The notes: a model not told the origin generated them from the sequence alone. Shown: positions 1 through 7,897, counted from the stretch's first letter. The stretch: DNA of 64,000 bases from JAHJDR01 sp964609965 (GCA_964609965.1 CAZSTS010000007.1:46632-110631); one strand, 5' to 3'. Translations and numbers: made by a program.

Positions 1-2
1 GT

Positions 3-161
3 GATCTTTTGGCTTCGGAGGCAGACAAATATCTTTCATGGTACGCGAATGAGAGGACTCTTAATATGGGAGATGAGGGGAAAAAAGCTATCAGTTTGCT
101 TTTTGATTTGGCACATGAAAAGGGGTTGTTAGAAAAGAAGGTAGAGATAGAAATTGTATGA
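3..161 (+). CDS. mqnD: 1,4-dihydroxy-6-naphthoate synthase (MqnD), C-terminal end only
   Basis: The first bases are the 3' end of a gene cut by the window edge; frame 3 stays open to a TGA at 159-161. The 52 visible residues contain a Trp-Tyr-Ala-Asn segment followed by MGDEGKKAISLLFDLA, which resembles the C-terminal helix of MqnD (family pattern YVN-x-x-S/T-x-x-x-G-E-E-G). MqnD acts late in the futalosine pathway of menaquinone synthesis. Family assignment is from remembered motif similarity over a short stretch, so it is likely but not certain. A large imperfect hairpin follows the stop. Confidence 0.6.
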   Translation, partial: DLLASEADKYLSWYANERTLNMGDEGKKAISLLFDLAHEKGLLEKKVEIEIV

Positions 162-173
162 ACGTATTTCGTT

Positions 174-289
174 TTTTTCTGGGTCCTGCTCCGGTATGCT
201 ATTTTTTGATACTCCTTAGCTCGCAGGCTCGCTCGGTGGCCTTCGGCCATTCGTATCAAAATAATAGCACACCGTATCACCCAGAAAAA
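174..289. repeat. Large imperfect inverted repeat (about 38-bp arms)
   Basis: Left arm 174-212 and right arm 253-289 are near-complementary: both share TTTTTCTGGGT, a GCTATT core and a TTTGATAC end. The roughly 40-nt loop is GC-richer and contains its own small hairpin GGCCTTCGGCC at 238-248. There is no clean T-run, so it is not a classic intrinsic terminator, although it could stop transcripts from the mqnD side. It resembles dispersed palindromic intergenic elements. Confidence 0.6.
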
Positions 290-344
290 TTAACAAGTAC
301 AAGGTGAAGTATATTTCTTTTCTGGTTTTAGATTGAGAGGGATT

Positions 345-959
345 ATGACAGATAAACGAATAGTATTAGATCTTGAAACAAAGAAAAGCTTTGATGAGGT
401 TGGGGGTAGGAACGCGATAGATAAGCTTGGTGTCTCTGTTGTGGGCGTTTACGAGTATGCCACAGGCTCCTATTCAACCTATCTCGAAAAGGATTTTGGA
501 CAACTCCAAAACATTCTTATCGATGCTTCTCTCATTGTAGGTTTCAACCATGTTTATTTTGATCTCCCTGTTATCCAGCCCTATCTTTCTGTTGATGTCA
601 AAAAGCTTCCCTGTTTTGATATTATGTTAGATCTCCAAGAACGATTAGGGCATCGAGTGGGGCTTGATGCTGTTGCCCAGGCAACGCTCGAAATCGGAAA
701 GATTGCATCAGGTTTAGATGCGATTCGTTATTATAGAGAAGGTCAATGGGATAAACTGAAAGAATACTGTTTAAGCGATGTGGAGATTACAAAAAAAGTT
801 TTTGAATATGGAATTAAAAATTCAAAGATTTTCTTTAAGTCTCGTTTTGGTCAAAGCGTAAAAGAAGTTAAGGTTAAGTGGAACCAATACAATAAGCGCC
901 AAGCTGTTAAAACCCTCGAACAAGCCCCTGTTGAACAGGCTCAGTATAAGTTGTTTTAA
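345..959 (+). CDS. DEDD-type 3'-5' exonuclease (RNase H-like fold)
   Basis: A 204-residue predicted nuclease of the DnaQ-like superfamily. Near the N-terminus LDLETKKSF supplies the Asp-x-Glu motif (Exo I). VGFNHVYFDLPVI near residue 70 looks like Exo II (Asn and Asp), and EYCLSDVEITKKVF near residue 150 gives the Exo III Asp. The protein ends with a basic stretch (VKVKWNQYNKRQAVK) that may bind nucleic acid. An upstream TTG at 333 is in frame, but GAGAGGG at 335-341 sits just before the ATG at 345, so that ATG is preferred. Substrate unknown; it stands alone, followed by a heptamer array. Confidence 0.7.
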   Translation: MTDKRIVLDLETKKSFDEVGGRNAIDKLGVSVVGVYEYATGSYSTYLEKDFGQLQNILIDASLIVGFNHVYFDLPVIQPYLSVDVKKLPCFDIMLDLQERLGHRVGLDAVAQATLEIGKIASGLDAIRYYREGQWDKLKEYCLSDVEITKKVFEYGIKNSKIFFKSRFGQSVKEVKVKWNQYNKRQAVKTLEQAPVEQAQYKLF

Positions 960-965
960 GGGTGT

Positions 966-998
966 CTAGTTGCTGGTAGCTAGTAGCTAGTAGCTGGT
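966..998. repeat. Heptamer tandem array (TAGTAGC type)
   Basis: About three to four copies of a TAGCTAG/TAGTAGC heptamer lie directly after the exonuclease stop codon. This is one of many short arrays of this kind in the window, each with its own motif. Confidence 0.75.
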
Positions 999-1250
999 GA
1001 TCTTTTTCCTAAGTTCCCGTAATTACGTGGGTAGAAATCTTGCCTTAAAAAAATTGTCTGACACTTATTTGGCGCTGCTTTAAGGGCCATGACAATAAGA
1101 TATTGTATTTATTAAAAATCTATAGAAAAATACATTAATCATAGATAATATCTATGGGTTAAGGCGGAATTATCTATTTCTCAAAGAGGCCTTTCTTGTG
1201 TCATACTGAGCTCATATATAAAAGGAAAATAACTTACAGGAGGATAAAGC

Positions 1251-1400
1251 ATGTATCGAACGGCTAGACACATTGAGAAAAATGACGGACAACATAATTA
1301 TTTTGGTGAAGAAGAATATATTAACGATAAAGATGGTACTGTCATAACAGAGATTGATGATCATGACAGAACGTCTGGCGAGGAGGATAACGAGGAATAA
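1251..1400 (+). CDS. Small acidic protein, 49 residues, unknown function
   Basis: A short open frame with a strong ribosome binding site (AGGAGG at 1239-1244, 7 nt before the ATG) that ends TAA at 1398-1400. The product begins MYRTARHIEKNDGQHNYFGE and ends in a run of Asp and Glu; it has no Cys, signal peptide or membrane segment. An intrinsic terminator follows about 40 nt downstream, so start signal, frame and terminator form a complete small transcription unit. A long minus-strand frame over the same bases lacks a ribosome binding site and is probably a shadow. I do not recognise the family. Confidence 0.65.
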   Translation: MYRTARHIEKNDGQHNYFGEEEYINDKDGTVITEIDDHDRTSGEEDNEE

Positions 1401-1435
1401 ATAAGATTTATTAAGCAAACAAACAATAACGGCCA

Positions 1436-1474
1436 TTAAAAAAGCCCTTCTAAAATAAGAAGGGCTTTTTTTTT
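1436..1474. terminator. Intrinsic terminator, probably bidirectional
   Basis: AAAAAGCCCTTCT pairs with AGAAGGGCTTTTT around a short AAAATA loop and ends in nine T on the plus strand. On the minus strand the A-rich left flank gives a T-run too, so it can serve the 49-residue gene and the CPBP gene whose stop is at 1560. Confidence 0.85.
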
Positions 1475-1559
1475 GACACAAGGCTCTGTCCGCCTTGTGA
1501 TTTCATATTACTAACGCGCCTATTATGGCTCGTAAAGCTCGCCAGGGTTTTTTTATTAG

Positions 1560-2333
1560 TTAACTTATAATAAAATAAATTCCAACAACAGTAATATTCC
1601 ACACAATGTGCATGAGAAGAGGGGTGTAGAGAGATTTTGTTTTGTATCTGGCCATGCCCAAAACAAGCCCACCTAAGAAGATAACGCAGAGATCAGCAAA
1701 ACCGTATTGGAAATGAACAGCAGCCCATAATGCCGAGGTGAGAAGAATCGTGCCAACCACACCTAATCTTGTCTTCAGAAAACCTTTAAATAACACCCCA
1801 CGATAAATTATCTCTTCATTTAATGGGGCTACAAAGATAACAGAAAACAAGAGAAGAAAGGGGTATTCAGCTGTACTCCAAACTTGATGTAACCAATCTA
1901 GCGCGTGTCTTAGGCCAAGAGAAAGCATGCCCATGCTTAACAAGACAACAAAGACAAAGATGAAAATGAGCCAGAAGAGAACTGTTTTTATCCTTACTTT
2001 GTTTAATGCTAAATATTGTTTAAGAGAAAGGCCTCGTTTTAGTTTGATAAAAAGAATTGAAAAAAAAGCAATGAGTGGCAGTTGGATAATAGTAGCTAAT
2101 GATAGAAAAAAACCATTTGAAACAAATTCTTTTAACTCAATATTCGCAAAGATTTCGGGCTTGGCAAAATAAAGAATAGTTACCAGTGCAGATTGAGGGA
2201 TGTGAACGGCTAGGACAAGCAATATCCAAAAAATGAGGGTGGCAAAGAATCCCCAAGGTTGGTTTTTTGGGTCTAAGGGCCTTGGGGCCTTAGTGTCTTG
2301 GGGGGATGATTGATTAATAATTTCGGTAGACAT
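1560..2333 (-). CDS. CPBP-family (CAAX/Abi) intramembrane glutamic protease
   Basis: A 257-residue multi-pass membrane protein of the CPBP (Rce1/Abi) family. The catalytic-type motif NEEIIYRG carries Glu173, Glu174 and Arg178. The second motif has His207 (WAAVHFQYG) and the third has His242 and Asn246 (MHIVWN). About seven hydrophobic segments are visible, after a Pro-rich cytoplasmic N-terminus. Its start overlaps the end of dacB by 20 nt, so it is the last gene of the fmt-to-dacB run. Some CPBP proteases cleave C-terminal sorting signals (the myxosortase group). Three proteins in this window carry a shared GCSL tail, so such a role is possible but unproven; prenyl-protein or bacteriocin-immunity roles are alternatives. 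Confidence 0.85.
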   Translation of the reverse strand: MSTEIINQSSPQDTKAPRPLDPKNQPWGFFATLIFWILLVLAVHIPQSALVTILYFAKPEIFANIELKEFVSNGFFLSLATIIQLPLIAFFSILFIKLKRGLSLKQYLALNKVRIKTVLFWLIFIFVFVVLLSMGMLSLGLRHALDWLHQVWSTAEYPFLLLFSVIFVAPLNEEIIYRGVLFKGFLKTRLGVVGTILLTSALWAAVHFQYGFADLCVIFLGGLVLGMARYKTKSLYTPLLMHIVWNITVVGIYFIIS

Positions 2334-3681
2334 TCAATAAAATCTTTTCTTGTAGACCAAAAAAACCGCCTGCTCCTGCAGCAGGGCCGTTAACTATGAT
2401 TGTAAAGGCGAGCATTCTTTTTGATTTTGTTTCGATATAACCAGAAAGAGATGCCACATCATTTAATGTGCCTGTTTTGGCTTTTACATTGCCATTGAGT
2501 TCTGTGGAGCGGAGTCTTCTTTCTAATGTGCCATCTGTTCCCCCGATAGATAAAGAAGCCATAAAGTCTGAGCGTATTTTATTGTTTTTATGGGCATCTA
2601 ATAAAACCTTGGTTAAAGTGTATGGCGAGAGGCGGTTGCGGCGAGAGAGACCCGAACCGTTATAAATAGCATATTCACTTGCCTCGATTCCAAGGCCACT
2701 TAGGTAGGTTTTAAGAAGTTTTACACCATTTTCTGTTGAGCCTGGTACTTGAATTTTGTGAGCAGCTAACGTTTTGAGAACCATTTCTGCGGTAAAATTA
2801 TTACTGTATTTATTGAGATCTCTTAAAATAAGAGACAGGGCTTTGGATTTATCTTTAACAAGAATGAGTTTTCCTTTGGCATTCCCCGCACGGGTTTTGC
2901 CATTAAATTCCACTCCTAATTGCTTTAGCACCCAAGCAAGAGTTGTTCCTGCGTATTGTACTGGATCAGAGACATTTGCGTACTTTATTTTTTCTTTAGA
3001 AACGCCACCTGCTGCGCGAACATATTCTATATTATTACTGTGAGATCTAGAAATAGAAAGGCTGTTCCCAGATCTTTTGACTGTAGATTTGAGGCTAAAA
3101 TAGTCTGTGGGTGGGTCAACATGAACTTCTAGTCGTCCCCCAAAATTCTTGGCCACAATCGCAAAGCTATTAAAATTTAATGCAAAAGCAGAAAGTTTAG
3201 CATTATAGGCACGAGAGCTTGAATCGTCTTTTCCCGAAAAATCAAAACCGTCAAAATAGGAGTTATCAATAATAATATTTCCTTCAATTCTATTTATGCC
3301 TCGTACTTTAATGTCTTTAGCCATACGCCAGAGTCTTTCTTCGACAATAGAGGGGTCTCCAAACCCTTTGATATAAAGATTGTAGGCGGTTTTGTTTGAG
3401 ATTTTATCTGTAGTAATGGGGGTGACATATTTATATGAGCCACCAAGCTTGCTTAAAGCTACAACCGAAGTAACGACCTTCATAGTAGAAGCAGGGTTAA
3501 GGGCTTTGTGGGCATTATGAGAAAATATTTCCTTGCCTGTTTTGATGTCGTGTAGACTAACGCCTATTGTTGTTTTAGAAGCCCTGTGGGCATTGACAAT
3601 AGAAGTGAGGCGAGAAGTCTCTGCCAAAACATTCGATGAAAATGTAATAATGAATAAAAGAACTATAAGTGTTTTTTTCAT
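2314..3681 (-). CDS. dacB: D-alanyl-D-alanine carboxypeptidase/endopeptidase (PBP4, peptidase S13)
   Basis: A 455-residue periplasmic penicillin-binding protein that trims peptidoglycan stem peptides and cross-links. Signal peptide at residues 1-20 (cleavage after VLA). The three serine-peptidase motifs are present: Ser65-x-x-Lys68 in NPASTMKVV, SNN in YSNNFTAE, and KTG in VKAKTGTLND. The long insert between the first two motifs is typical of the S13 family, and the length is near the family norm. The start overlaps the lolA stop by 4 nt (ATGA arrangement) and the end overlaps the CPBP gene, suggesting translational coupling. Confidence 0.93.
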   Translation of the reverse strand: MKKTLIVLLFIITFSSNVLAETSRLTSIVNAHRASKTTIGVSLHDIKTGKEIFSHNAHKALNPASTMKVVTSVVALSKLGGSYKYVTPITTDKISNKTAYNLYIKGFGDPSIVEERLWRMAKDIKVRGINRIEGNIIIDNSYFDGFDFSGKDDSSSRAYNAKLSAFALNFNSFAIVAKNFGGRLEVHVDPPTDYFSLKSTVKRSGNSLSISRSHSNNIEYVRAAGGVSKEKIKYANVSDPVQYAGTTLAWVLKQLGVEFNGKTRAGNAKGKLILVKDKSKALSLILRDLNKYSNNFTAEMVLKTLAAHKIQVPGSTENGVKLLKTYLSGLGIEASEYAIYNGSGLSRRNRLSPYTLTKVLLDAHKNNKIRSDFMASLSIGGTDGTLERRLRSTELNGNVKAKTGTLNDVASLSGYIETKSKRMLAFTIIVNGPAAGAGGFFGLQEKILLNVYRNY

Positions 3682-4364
3682 TGCTTAATAATCTTTCTTT
3701 TTGGTTTTTTTGGAAGAATAAACAAAGTATCATTTAAGGCTTTGTTAAAAGCAATTTTTTTGAAAATGAAATGTGTGATATTATTAGAGGCGTTAACAAT
3801 GACAGCTTCATTTAGGGTGAGTTTTGCTTTGTCTATTCCCAGCGTTATTTTTAAAATAGGAGACCCACTATTTTTTGGTGTAAGAATCATTTTTGTCAGC
3901 CTGTTGTTTTTTATTTTTAGCTTATTTTTGGACCCTTTTGACTTTAAAGTGACATCGAAAAGCTCTGTAAGGTCTTTTAGGCCGCTTAAAAAACTTAAGG
4001 CTTCTTTGCTGATTATTTTTTTTGGCTTGTTAAACTGTTTTGCTGTGAGTTCGTCTTCTTTATATATCCAGAGTTTTTTGCCATTTGAAGCATAAATTTT
4101 ACTTGGTTTGGTCTTGTACTCAATTCTTATTTTATCTGGGCGTTTTACTGAGATCTGCCCTTTTTTCTTAATTTTATCTTTAAGGATTTCGACATAAGTG
4201 ACTTGATCAAAATCTGCCTGCCACGAGGCTAGGTTTTTGTATTTATTTTCTAAAGATTTAGCGAGGTTTGTGTTTGCTTTGAGTGGGGTTGTAGGGACTA
4301 GGAAAATGATAATAAGGAAAATAAATAATATAACTTTTTCATTTTTCATTGATGTATTTTTCAT
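3678..4364 (-). CDS. lolA: Outer-membrane lipoprotein carrier protein LolA
   Basis: A 228-residue periplasmic chaperone that would carry lipoproteins from LolCDE to the outer membrane. An N-terminal hydrophobic signal (residues about 9-30) precedes the LolA domain, which starts SLENKYKNLASWQADFDQ. The GQISVKRPDKIRIEY and IYASNGKKLWIY strands are typical of the family. The protein is Lys-rich. A second in-frame ATG five codons in is an alternative start. It lies between hisC and dacB in one run. The window encodes several lipoproteins that could be its clients. Confidence 0.88.
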   Translation of the reverse strand: MKNTSMKNEKVILFIFLIIIFLVPTTPLKANTNLAKSLENKYKNLASWQADFDQVTYVEILKDKIKKKGQISVKRPDKIRIEYKTKPSKIYASNGKKLWIYKEDELTAKQFNKPKKIISKEALSFLSGLKDLTELFDVTLKSKGSKNKLKIKNNRLTKMILTPKNSGSPILKITLGIDKAKLTLNEAVIVNASNNITHFIFKKIAFNKALNDTLFILPKKPKRKIIKQ

Positions 4365-4372
4365 TTTTCAAT

Positions 4373-5455
4373 TTAGAGTTCCGTCTCCACAGGTTTTTTC
4401 AATTCGTTTTTTACCTTTTTTAAAGTCATGAGGAATGTGTCGTTTTCATCAGGGGTGCCTACAGTGACACGTAAGCAGTCTTTGAGTGTTGTTCCGTTGT
4501 CGATATTGCGTACGAGAACGTTTTCTTCCATAAGTTTTTGCGCTATTGCTGAAGCGTTTTCTATTTTAAGCAAAAGAAAATTTGCTTCTGATGGAAAAAC
4601 TCTTACCCCCTCTATGGTTTGCAGTTTTGAAAAAAGACGACCCCTTTCTTTGACAATATTTTGGGTGTATTCTGTGACATACGTAGGATTCTTTAGGATT
4701 TCTTCAACAGTGATGCAGGTGATTCGGGACATTCGATAAGGGATAAGGAACTTTTCAATATTATGAGCAATTTCATAATGGGTGATTGCATAACCAAATC
4801 GGACGCCAGCCAATGCCATGGCTTTAGAAAGACTTCGCAAAATAATGAGATTATCAAATTCGGACATCCACTCCATAACAGTTTCTGCAGTAAAATAAAA
4901 ATAAGCTTCGTCAATAACAACGGGGCAATTAGCTGTTTGAATAATGCGATAGAGGCTTTTTTTATCAAAAAGAGTGCCTGTAGGGGAATTGGGGTTGGCA
5001 ATCATCACAAGTCCTGGTCTCTCTTTTTTTATTGTAGAAATTGTTTTTTCGGTAAGCAGTTCAAAGTCTTCGCTTAAGGGCACTTTAATGACCTTGTTTC
5101 CATGAAGGTTGGCTTGTAATTCATAAACCGAAAAACTGGGGTCGAGAAGAATAATTTTGCTGGTTGGGCTGATAATATTAACTAAAGCTTGAATGATGGT
5201 GTTTGATCCATTTGAAAGAACAACCTGATTCGGAAGGACGCCATGTTCTCTGGCAAGTGTTTCTTTAATTTGTTTGTAATCATCGTCAACAGGGTAACGG
5301 TTCCAATCTGTTTTGATGAGTCTTTCGGTTATTTGAACTTTAAGTTCTAATGGCACGTCCCAAGGAGATTCGTTTTGATTGAGTTTTACCCCAGGTTGAT
5401 ATTCTACGTGGTAGAGATCGTTAGAAAGGATTTCGTTTCGAAAATATTTTTTCAT
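4373..5455 (-). CDS. hisC: Histidinol-phosphate aminotransferase
   Basis: A 360-residue class I/II PLP aminotransferase that converts imidazole acetol phosphate to histidinol phosphate in histidine synthesis. The PLP-binding Lys is Lys211 in SLSKAMALAGVRFGY. The NPNSPTG motif (154-160) and IDEAY (181-185) contribute PLP contacts, and LNQNESP near residue 25 is the usual N-terminal substrate motif. Length is normal. No other his gene is in the window. It lies 9 nt upstream of lolA and 8 nt after rpe in the transcribed direction, so it is probably co-transcribed. Confidence 0.92.
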   Translation of the reverse strand: MKKYFRNEILSNDLYHVEYQPGVKLNQNESPWDVPLELKVQITERLIKTDWNRYPVDDDYKQIKETLAREHGVLPNQVVLSNGSNTIIQALVNIISPTSKIILLDPSFSVYELQANLHGNKVIKVPLSEDFELLTEKTISTIKKERPGLVMIANPNSPTGTLFDKKSLYRIIQTANCPVVIDEAYFYFTAETVMEWMSEFDNLIILRSLSKAMALAGVRFGYAITHYEIAHNIEKFLIPYRMSRITCITVEEILKNPTYVTEYTQNIVKERGRLFSKLQTIEGVRVFPSEANFLLLKIENASAIAQKLMEENVLVRNIDNGTTLKDCLRVTVGTPDENDTFLMTLKKVKNELKKPVETEL

Positions 5456-5463
5456 TTTATTAA

Positions 5464-6156
5464 TTATACTTTTTTCATGGCGCCAGTGCTTTCTTCGGCA
5501 ATAGCTTTCTTAAAGCCGGCAATAGTTTGCGCGTAATCTTTTGTTTTGAAAACAGCTGAGCCGGCCACAAAAACATCGGTTCCTAGGTTTGAGAGTTCAC
5601 TAATGTTATCAGCTTTTACGCCTCCATCAATTTCGATAAAGACGTTGGGAAATTGCTTGTCTATTAAATTTCTGAGTGTCGCTATTTTGTCTTTGCAATA
5701 AGGGATAAATTCTTGCCCACCAAATCCTGGATTCACTGTCATAATGAGAACAAAATCAACAAGGTTCAAGAGAGGATAAATATTGCTAATGTGAGTGGCA
5801 GGGTTGAGAGCAATTCCTGCTTTGGCACCACGTTCACGGATGACATTGAGAGTTCTGTCTAGATGATACCCATTTTCTACGTGTATAGAAACCCAGTCCG
5901 CGCCAGCGTCCATGAATTGGTTTACATATTGGTCTGCGTTTTCGATCATGAGATGAACATCAATCGGAAGCTTGGTGGCCTTTCTCACGGCGCTGACAAT
6001 AAGGGGGCCAATTGTAATATTTGGGACAAAGTGACCGTCCATGACATCAACATGAATGACGTCAGCTCCAGCAGCCTCAACGGCTTGTACTTCTTCGGCC
6101 AAACGTCCAAAATCTGCTGATAAAATTGAAGGGGCTATTAGTTTATTGGTCATCAT
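5464..6156 (-). CDS. rpe: Ribulose-phosphate 3-epimerase
   Basis: A 230-residue TIM-barrel epimerase interconverting ribulose 5-phosphate and xylulose 5-phosphate. Diagnostic segments: APSILSADFGRL at the start, VIHVDVMDGHFVPNITIGP (metal-binding His and Asp), DVHLMIE, MTVNPGFGGQEFI and EIDGGVKADNI. Full length. Two adjacent ATG codons (MMTNK) make the start ambiguous by one residue. It sits between fmt and hisC; the 83-nt gap to fmt holds a GGTCTCA heptamer array. Confidence 0.95.
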   Translation of the reverse strand: MMTNKLIAPSILSADFGRLAEEVQAVEAAGADVIHVDVMDGHFVPNITIGPLIVSAVRKATKLPIDVHLMIENADQYVNQFMDAGADWVSIHVENGYHLDRTLNVIRERGAKAGIALNPATHISNIYPLLNLVDFVLIMTVNPGFGGQEFIPYCKDKIATLRNLIDKQFPNVFIEIDGGVKADNISELSNLGTDVFVAGSAVFKTKDYAQTIAGFKKAIAEESTGAMKKV

Positions 6157-6161
6157 TATTT

Positions 6162-6189
6162 GGTCTCAGGTCTCAGGTCTCAGGTCTCA
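6162..6189. repeat. Heptamer tandem array (GGTCTCA x4)
   Basis: Four perfect copies of GGTCTCA immediately upstream of rpe in the minus-strand operon. A looser ACCTGCGACTTGCAACTTGT stretch follows. The array lies inside what should be transcribed operon sequence. Confidence 0.9.
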
Positions 6190-6239
6190 GAATTCTTGTG
6201 TTTTTTTGCGACCTGCGACTTGCAACTTGTGACTTATTT

Positions 6240-7196
6240 TTAGGTTCCTAATATTGTTTCATTAGCCTTTAACCTAAGCCCATTGGCAAGATCAAATGCT
6301 GACATTGCTTTTTTGCCTTGAAGCTGGACCTCATTAACAAGAAGATCACAGTCTTTTGTAGAAACAGTCCAGCCATCCTTTCCTATATGAATGAGTGTTC
6401 CAGGAGTAGCTTTGGATGGGCTGGAGAGAACTTTACTCTTATATATTTTAAGAACCTGATTGCTAAGTTTTGTTGTGGCTACAGGCCATGGGAGTAGGGC
6501 GCGTGTTTTGTTAAAGATTGTGTTTGCAGGCTGATTCCAGTCAATTTCCGAGTCTTCGCGTGAGATTTTTGGAGCATAGGTAGCTTGGTCGTGATTTTGC
6601 TCAATGGGTTCTGGTTTTTTTGATAGGATCATTTCTAAGACTTCGATCAAAGCTTTGCCACCAGATTTTGCAAGTTTGTCAGTGAGTGTGATGGCATTGT
6701 CTTCGTCGGTAATAGGGAGTTCTCGAGTAAGAAAAACTGGCCCAGCATCCATTTCTTTTACCATTCGCATGATAGATATGCCTGTTGTTTTATCACCTGA
6801 TAAGAGAGAATAATTAATTGGGGCTGCGCCTCTGTATTTTGGCAAGAGTGAAGCATGAACATTAAGGCTTTCATTTTTCGGTGCTTGTAGAATGCTTTCG
6901 GGCAAAATTTTCCCATAAGCAGCGACAAGGATAAAATCAGGGTTAAGTTCAGTGATTTGTTCTAAAACAGAGGCATGTTTTATTTTTTCGGGCTGAAATA
7001 GAGGGATATTCTTTTCTTTGGCAAAAAGGGCCACAGGAGGAGATGTGAGTTTTTGGCCTCTGCCTGCTGGTCTATCAGGTTGAGCAAAAACCCCTACGAT
7101 ATTTATTTTTTCACTATAAAGTGTTTCGAGAATAGTCTTAGCAAAATCAGGTGTGCCCATGAAGATGATTCTCATATTTTTCAGGCTTTGACTCAT
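6240..7196 (-). CDS. fmt: Methionyl-tRNA formyltransferase
   Basis: A 318-residue enzyme that formylates initiator Met-tRNA. The N-terminal formyltransferase domain starts MRIIFMGTPDFAK after a nine-residue leader. It contains NVHASLLPKYRGAAPINYSL with the catalytic Asn-x-His and the tRNA-contact SLLP-x-x-x-G motif, then KEMDAGPVFL with the catalytic Asp. The C-terminal OB-like domain begins near residue 210. It is the first gene of the minus-strand run. The usual partner def lies far away at 49.2 kb rather than next door. Confidence 0.95.
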   Translation of the reverse strand: MSQSLKNMRIIFMGTPDFAKTILETLYSEKINIVGVFAQPDRPAGRGQKLTSPPVALFAKEKNIPLFQPEKIKHASVLEQITELNPDFILVAAYGKILPESILQAPKNESLNVHASLLPKYRGAAPINYSLLSGDKTTGISIMRMVKEMDAGPVFLTRELPITDEDNAITLTDKLAKSGGKALIEVLEMILSKKPEPIEQNHDQATYAPKISREDSEIDWNQPANTIFNKTRALLPWPVATTKLSNQVLKIYKSKVLSSPSKATPGTLIHIGKDGWTVSTKDCDLLVNEVQLQGKKAMSAFDLANGLRLKANETILGT

Positions 7197-7214
7197 GAAG
7201 GGGGTGTATCTTGA

Positions 7215-7242
7215 TTGGAAATATTTGTAAATCAGATATAAT
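7215..7242 (+). promoter_or_regulatory. Predicted promoter for RNA element copy 1
   Basis: TATAAT at 7237-7242 is a perfect -10 box. TTGGAA at 7215-7220 gives a 16-bp spacer (TTGATT at 7211 is an alternative at 20 bp). Transcription would begin near 7249, directly at the first hairpin of the element and away from fmt. Confidence 0.5.
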
Positions 7243-7248
7243 CAAAGT

Positions 7249-7372
7249 GCGTCCGACCAGCCTAAGGCTAAGAGGACGAGTAAGCGCGATAGAACATGAA
7301 AATATAAAGCGAATACGTGGAGCTTTTAACAAAAAAAAACCCGACGAATATGTAAAATGTCGGGGTTTTTTT
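7249..7372 (+). ncRNA. Candidate structured small RNA, element copy 1
   Basis: Hairpin 1 is CGTCC (7250-7254) paired with GGACG (7274-7278), with AGCCT/AGGCT inside. Next comes the linker TAAGCGCGATAG (7281-7292). Hairpin 2 is AAAGC (7306-7310) and GCTTT (7322-7326) closing the 11-nt loop GAATACGTGGA. A GC hairpin with seven T (7334-7372) then ends the unit. A -10 box lies just upstream, so this copy looks like a free-standing RNA of about 124 nt. The same architecture, with compensating stem changes, recurs at 15.7 and 32.6 kb. I do not recognise it as a known riboswitch or sRNA family. Confidence 0.5.
7334..7372. terminator. Intrinsic terminator, bidirectional
   Basis: AAAAAACCCGAC and GTCGGGGTTTTTT form a strong hairpin. 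T-runs on both strands let it end the plus-strand RNA element and the minus-strand gene that stops at 7392. Confidence 0.85.
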
Positions 7373-7391
7373 AAAGAGAGAGATAAAAAAA

Positions 7392-7694
7392 TTAACTAAT
7401 GCTTTGTGCTTGGCTGTCATCAACAGCGTCTTCTGCTGCATAGTTTTCAGCATCACTGTAAATTATGGCACTTCCATCATCTCTAAATAAGAGAACAGCG
7501 TATTCAGTTGTTGGTAATAAGAATGTGCCATGAAAGGTCTTCATATTTGGCGTGCAGAGATCAGCAGGGTAGTGGCCGCCACCACAGCTTAATGAATTTG
7601 ATGTGTTTAGGTTTTGATGCAGCGTCGCATCAGCATCATTATTAGAATGAGTTACTGCCTCTGAACCGCATAGTCTATCTCGCCATGATGTCAT
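7392..7694 (-). CDS. Hypothetical protein, 100 residues
   Basis: A short gene with a very good ribosome binding site (GGGGGAGG about 7 nt before the ATG) and a terminator directly after the stop. The product has four Cys (residues about 9, 37 and 47 among them), a central MKTFHGTFLLPTTEYAVLLFRDD segment that could be a beta hairpin, and an acidic C-terminus. No signal peptide or membrane segment. Family not recognised. It stands alone between the RNA element and the divergent yacP-like gene. Confidence 0.6.
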   Translation of the reverse strand: MTSWRDRLCGSEAVTHSNNDADATLHQNLNTSNSLSCGGGHYPADLCTPNMKTFHGTFLLPTTEYAVLLFRDDGSAIIYSDAENYAAEDAVDDSQAQSIS

Positions 7695-7897
7695 TATCGA
7701 CCTCCCCCACAGTTACTATAAGCAATTCGCGTGCCAAAATTGAATAAAAACAAGTTATTGAACACCTTGTTATTATTAAAGGTATTTTAGTGGTCTTTTT
7801 AGGGGGCTTGAACTAGGCAAAAAAGGACGTTGAATTACGAGTGATTTGTCAAGAAAGTGACTATTTTTGGTTGTTTTTAAGGCATGTGTTAACAATT

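Noticed and set aside
1212..1481. Minus-strand hydrophobic frame of 89 codons
   Set aside because: It is antisense to the 49-residue gene, runs through the terminator and has no ribosome binding site.
7249..7372. RNA element considered as a known riboswitch (preQ1, c-di-GMP, fluoride, SAM types)
   Set aside because: None of the remembered consensus motifs match the linker TAAGCGCGATAG with the GAANNNNTGGA loop. A covariance search would be needed to exclude a known class firmly.
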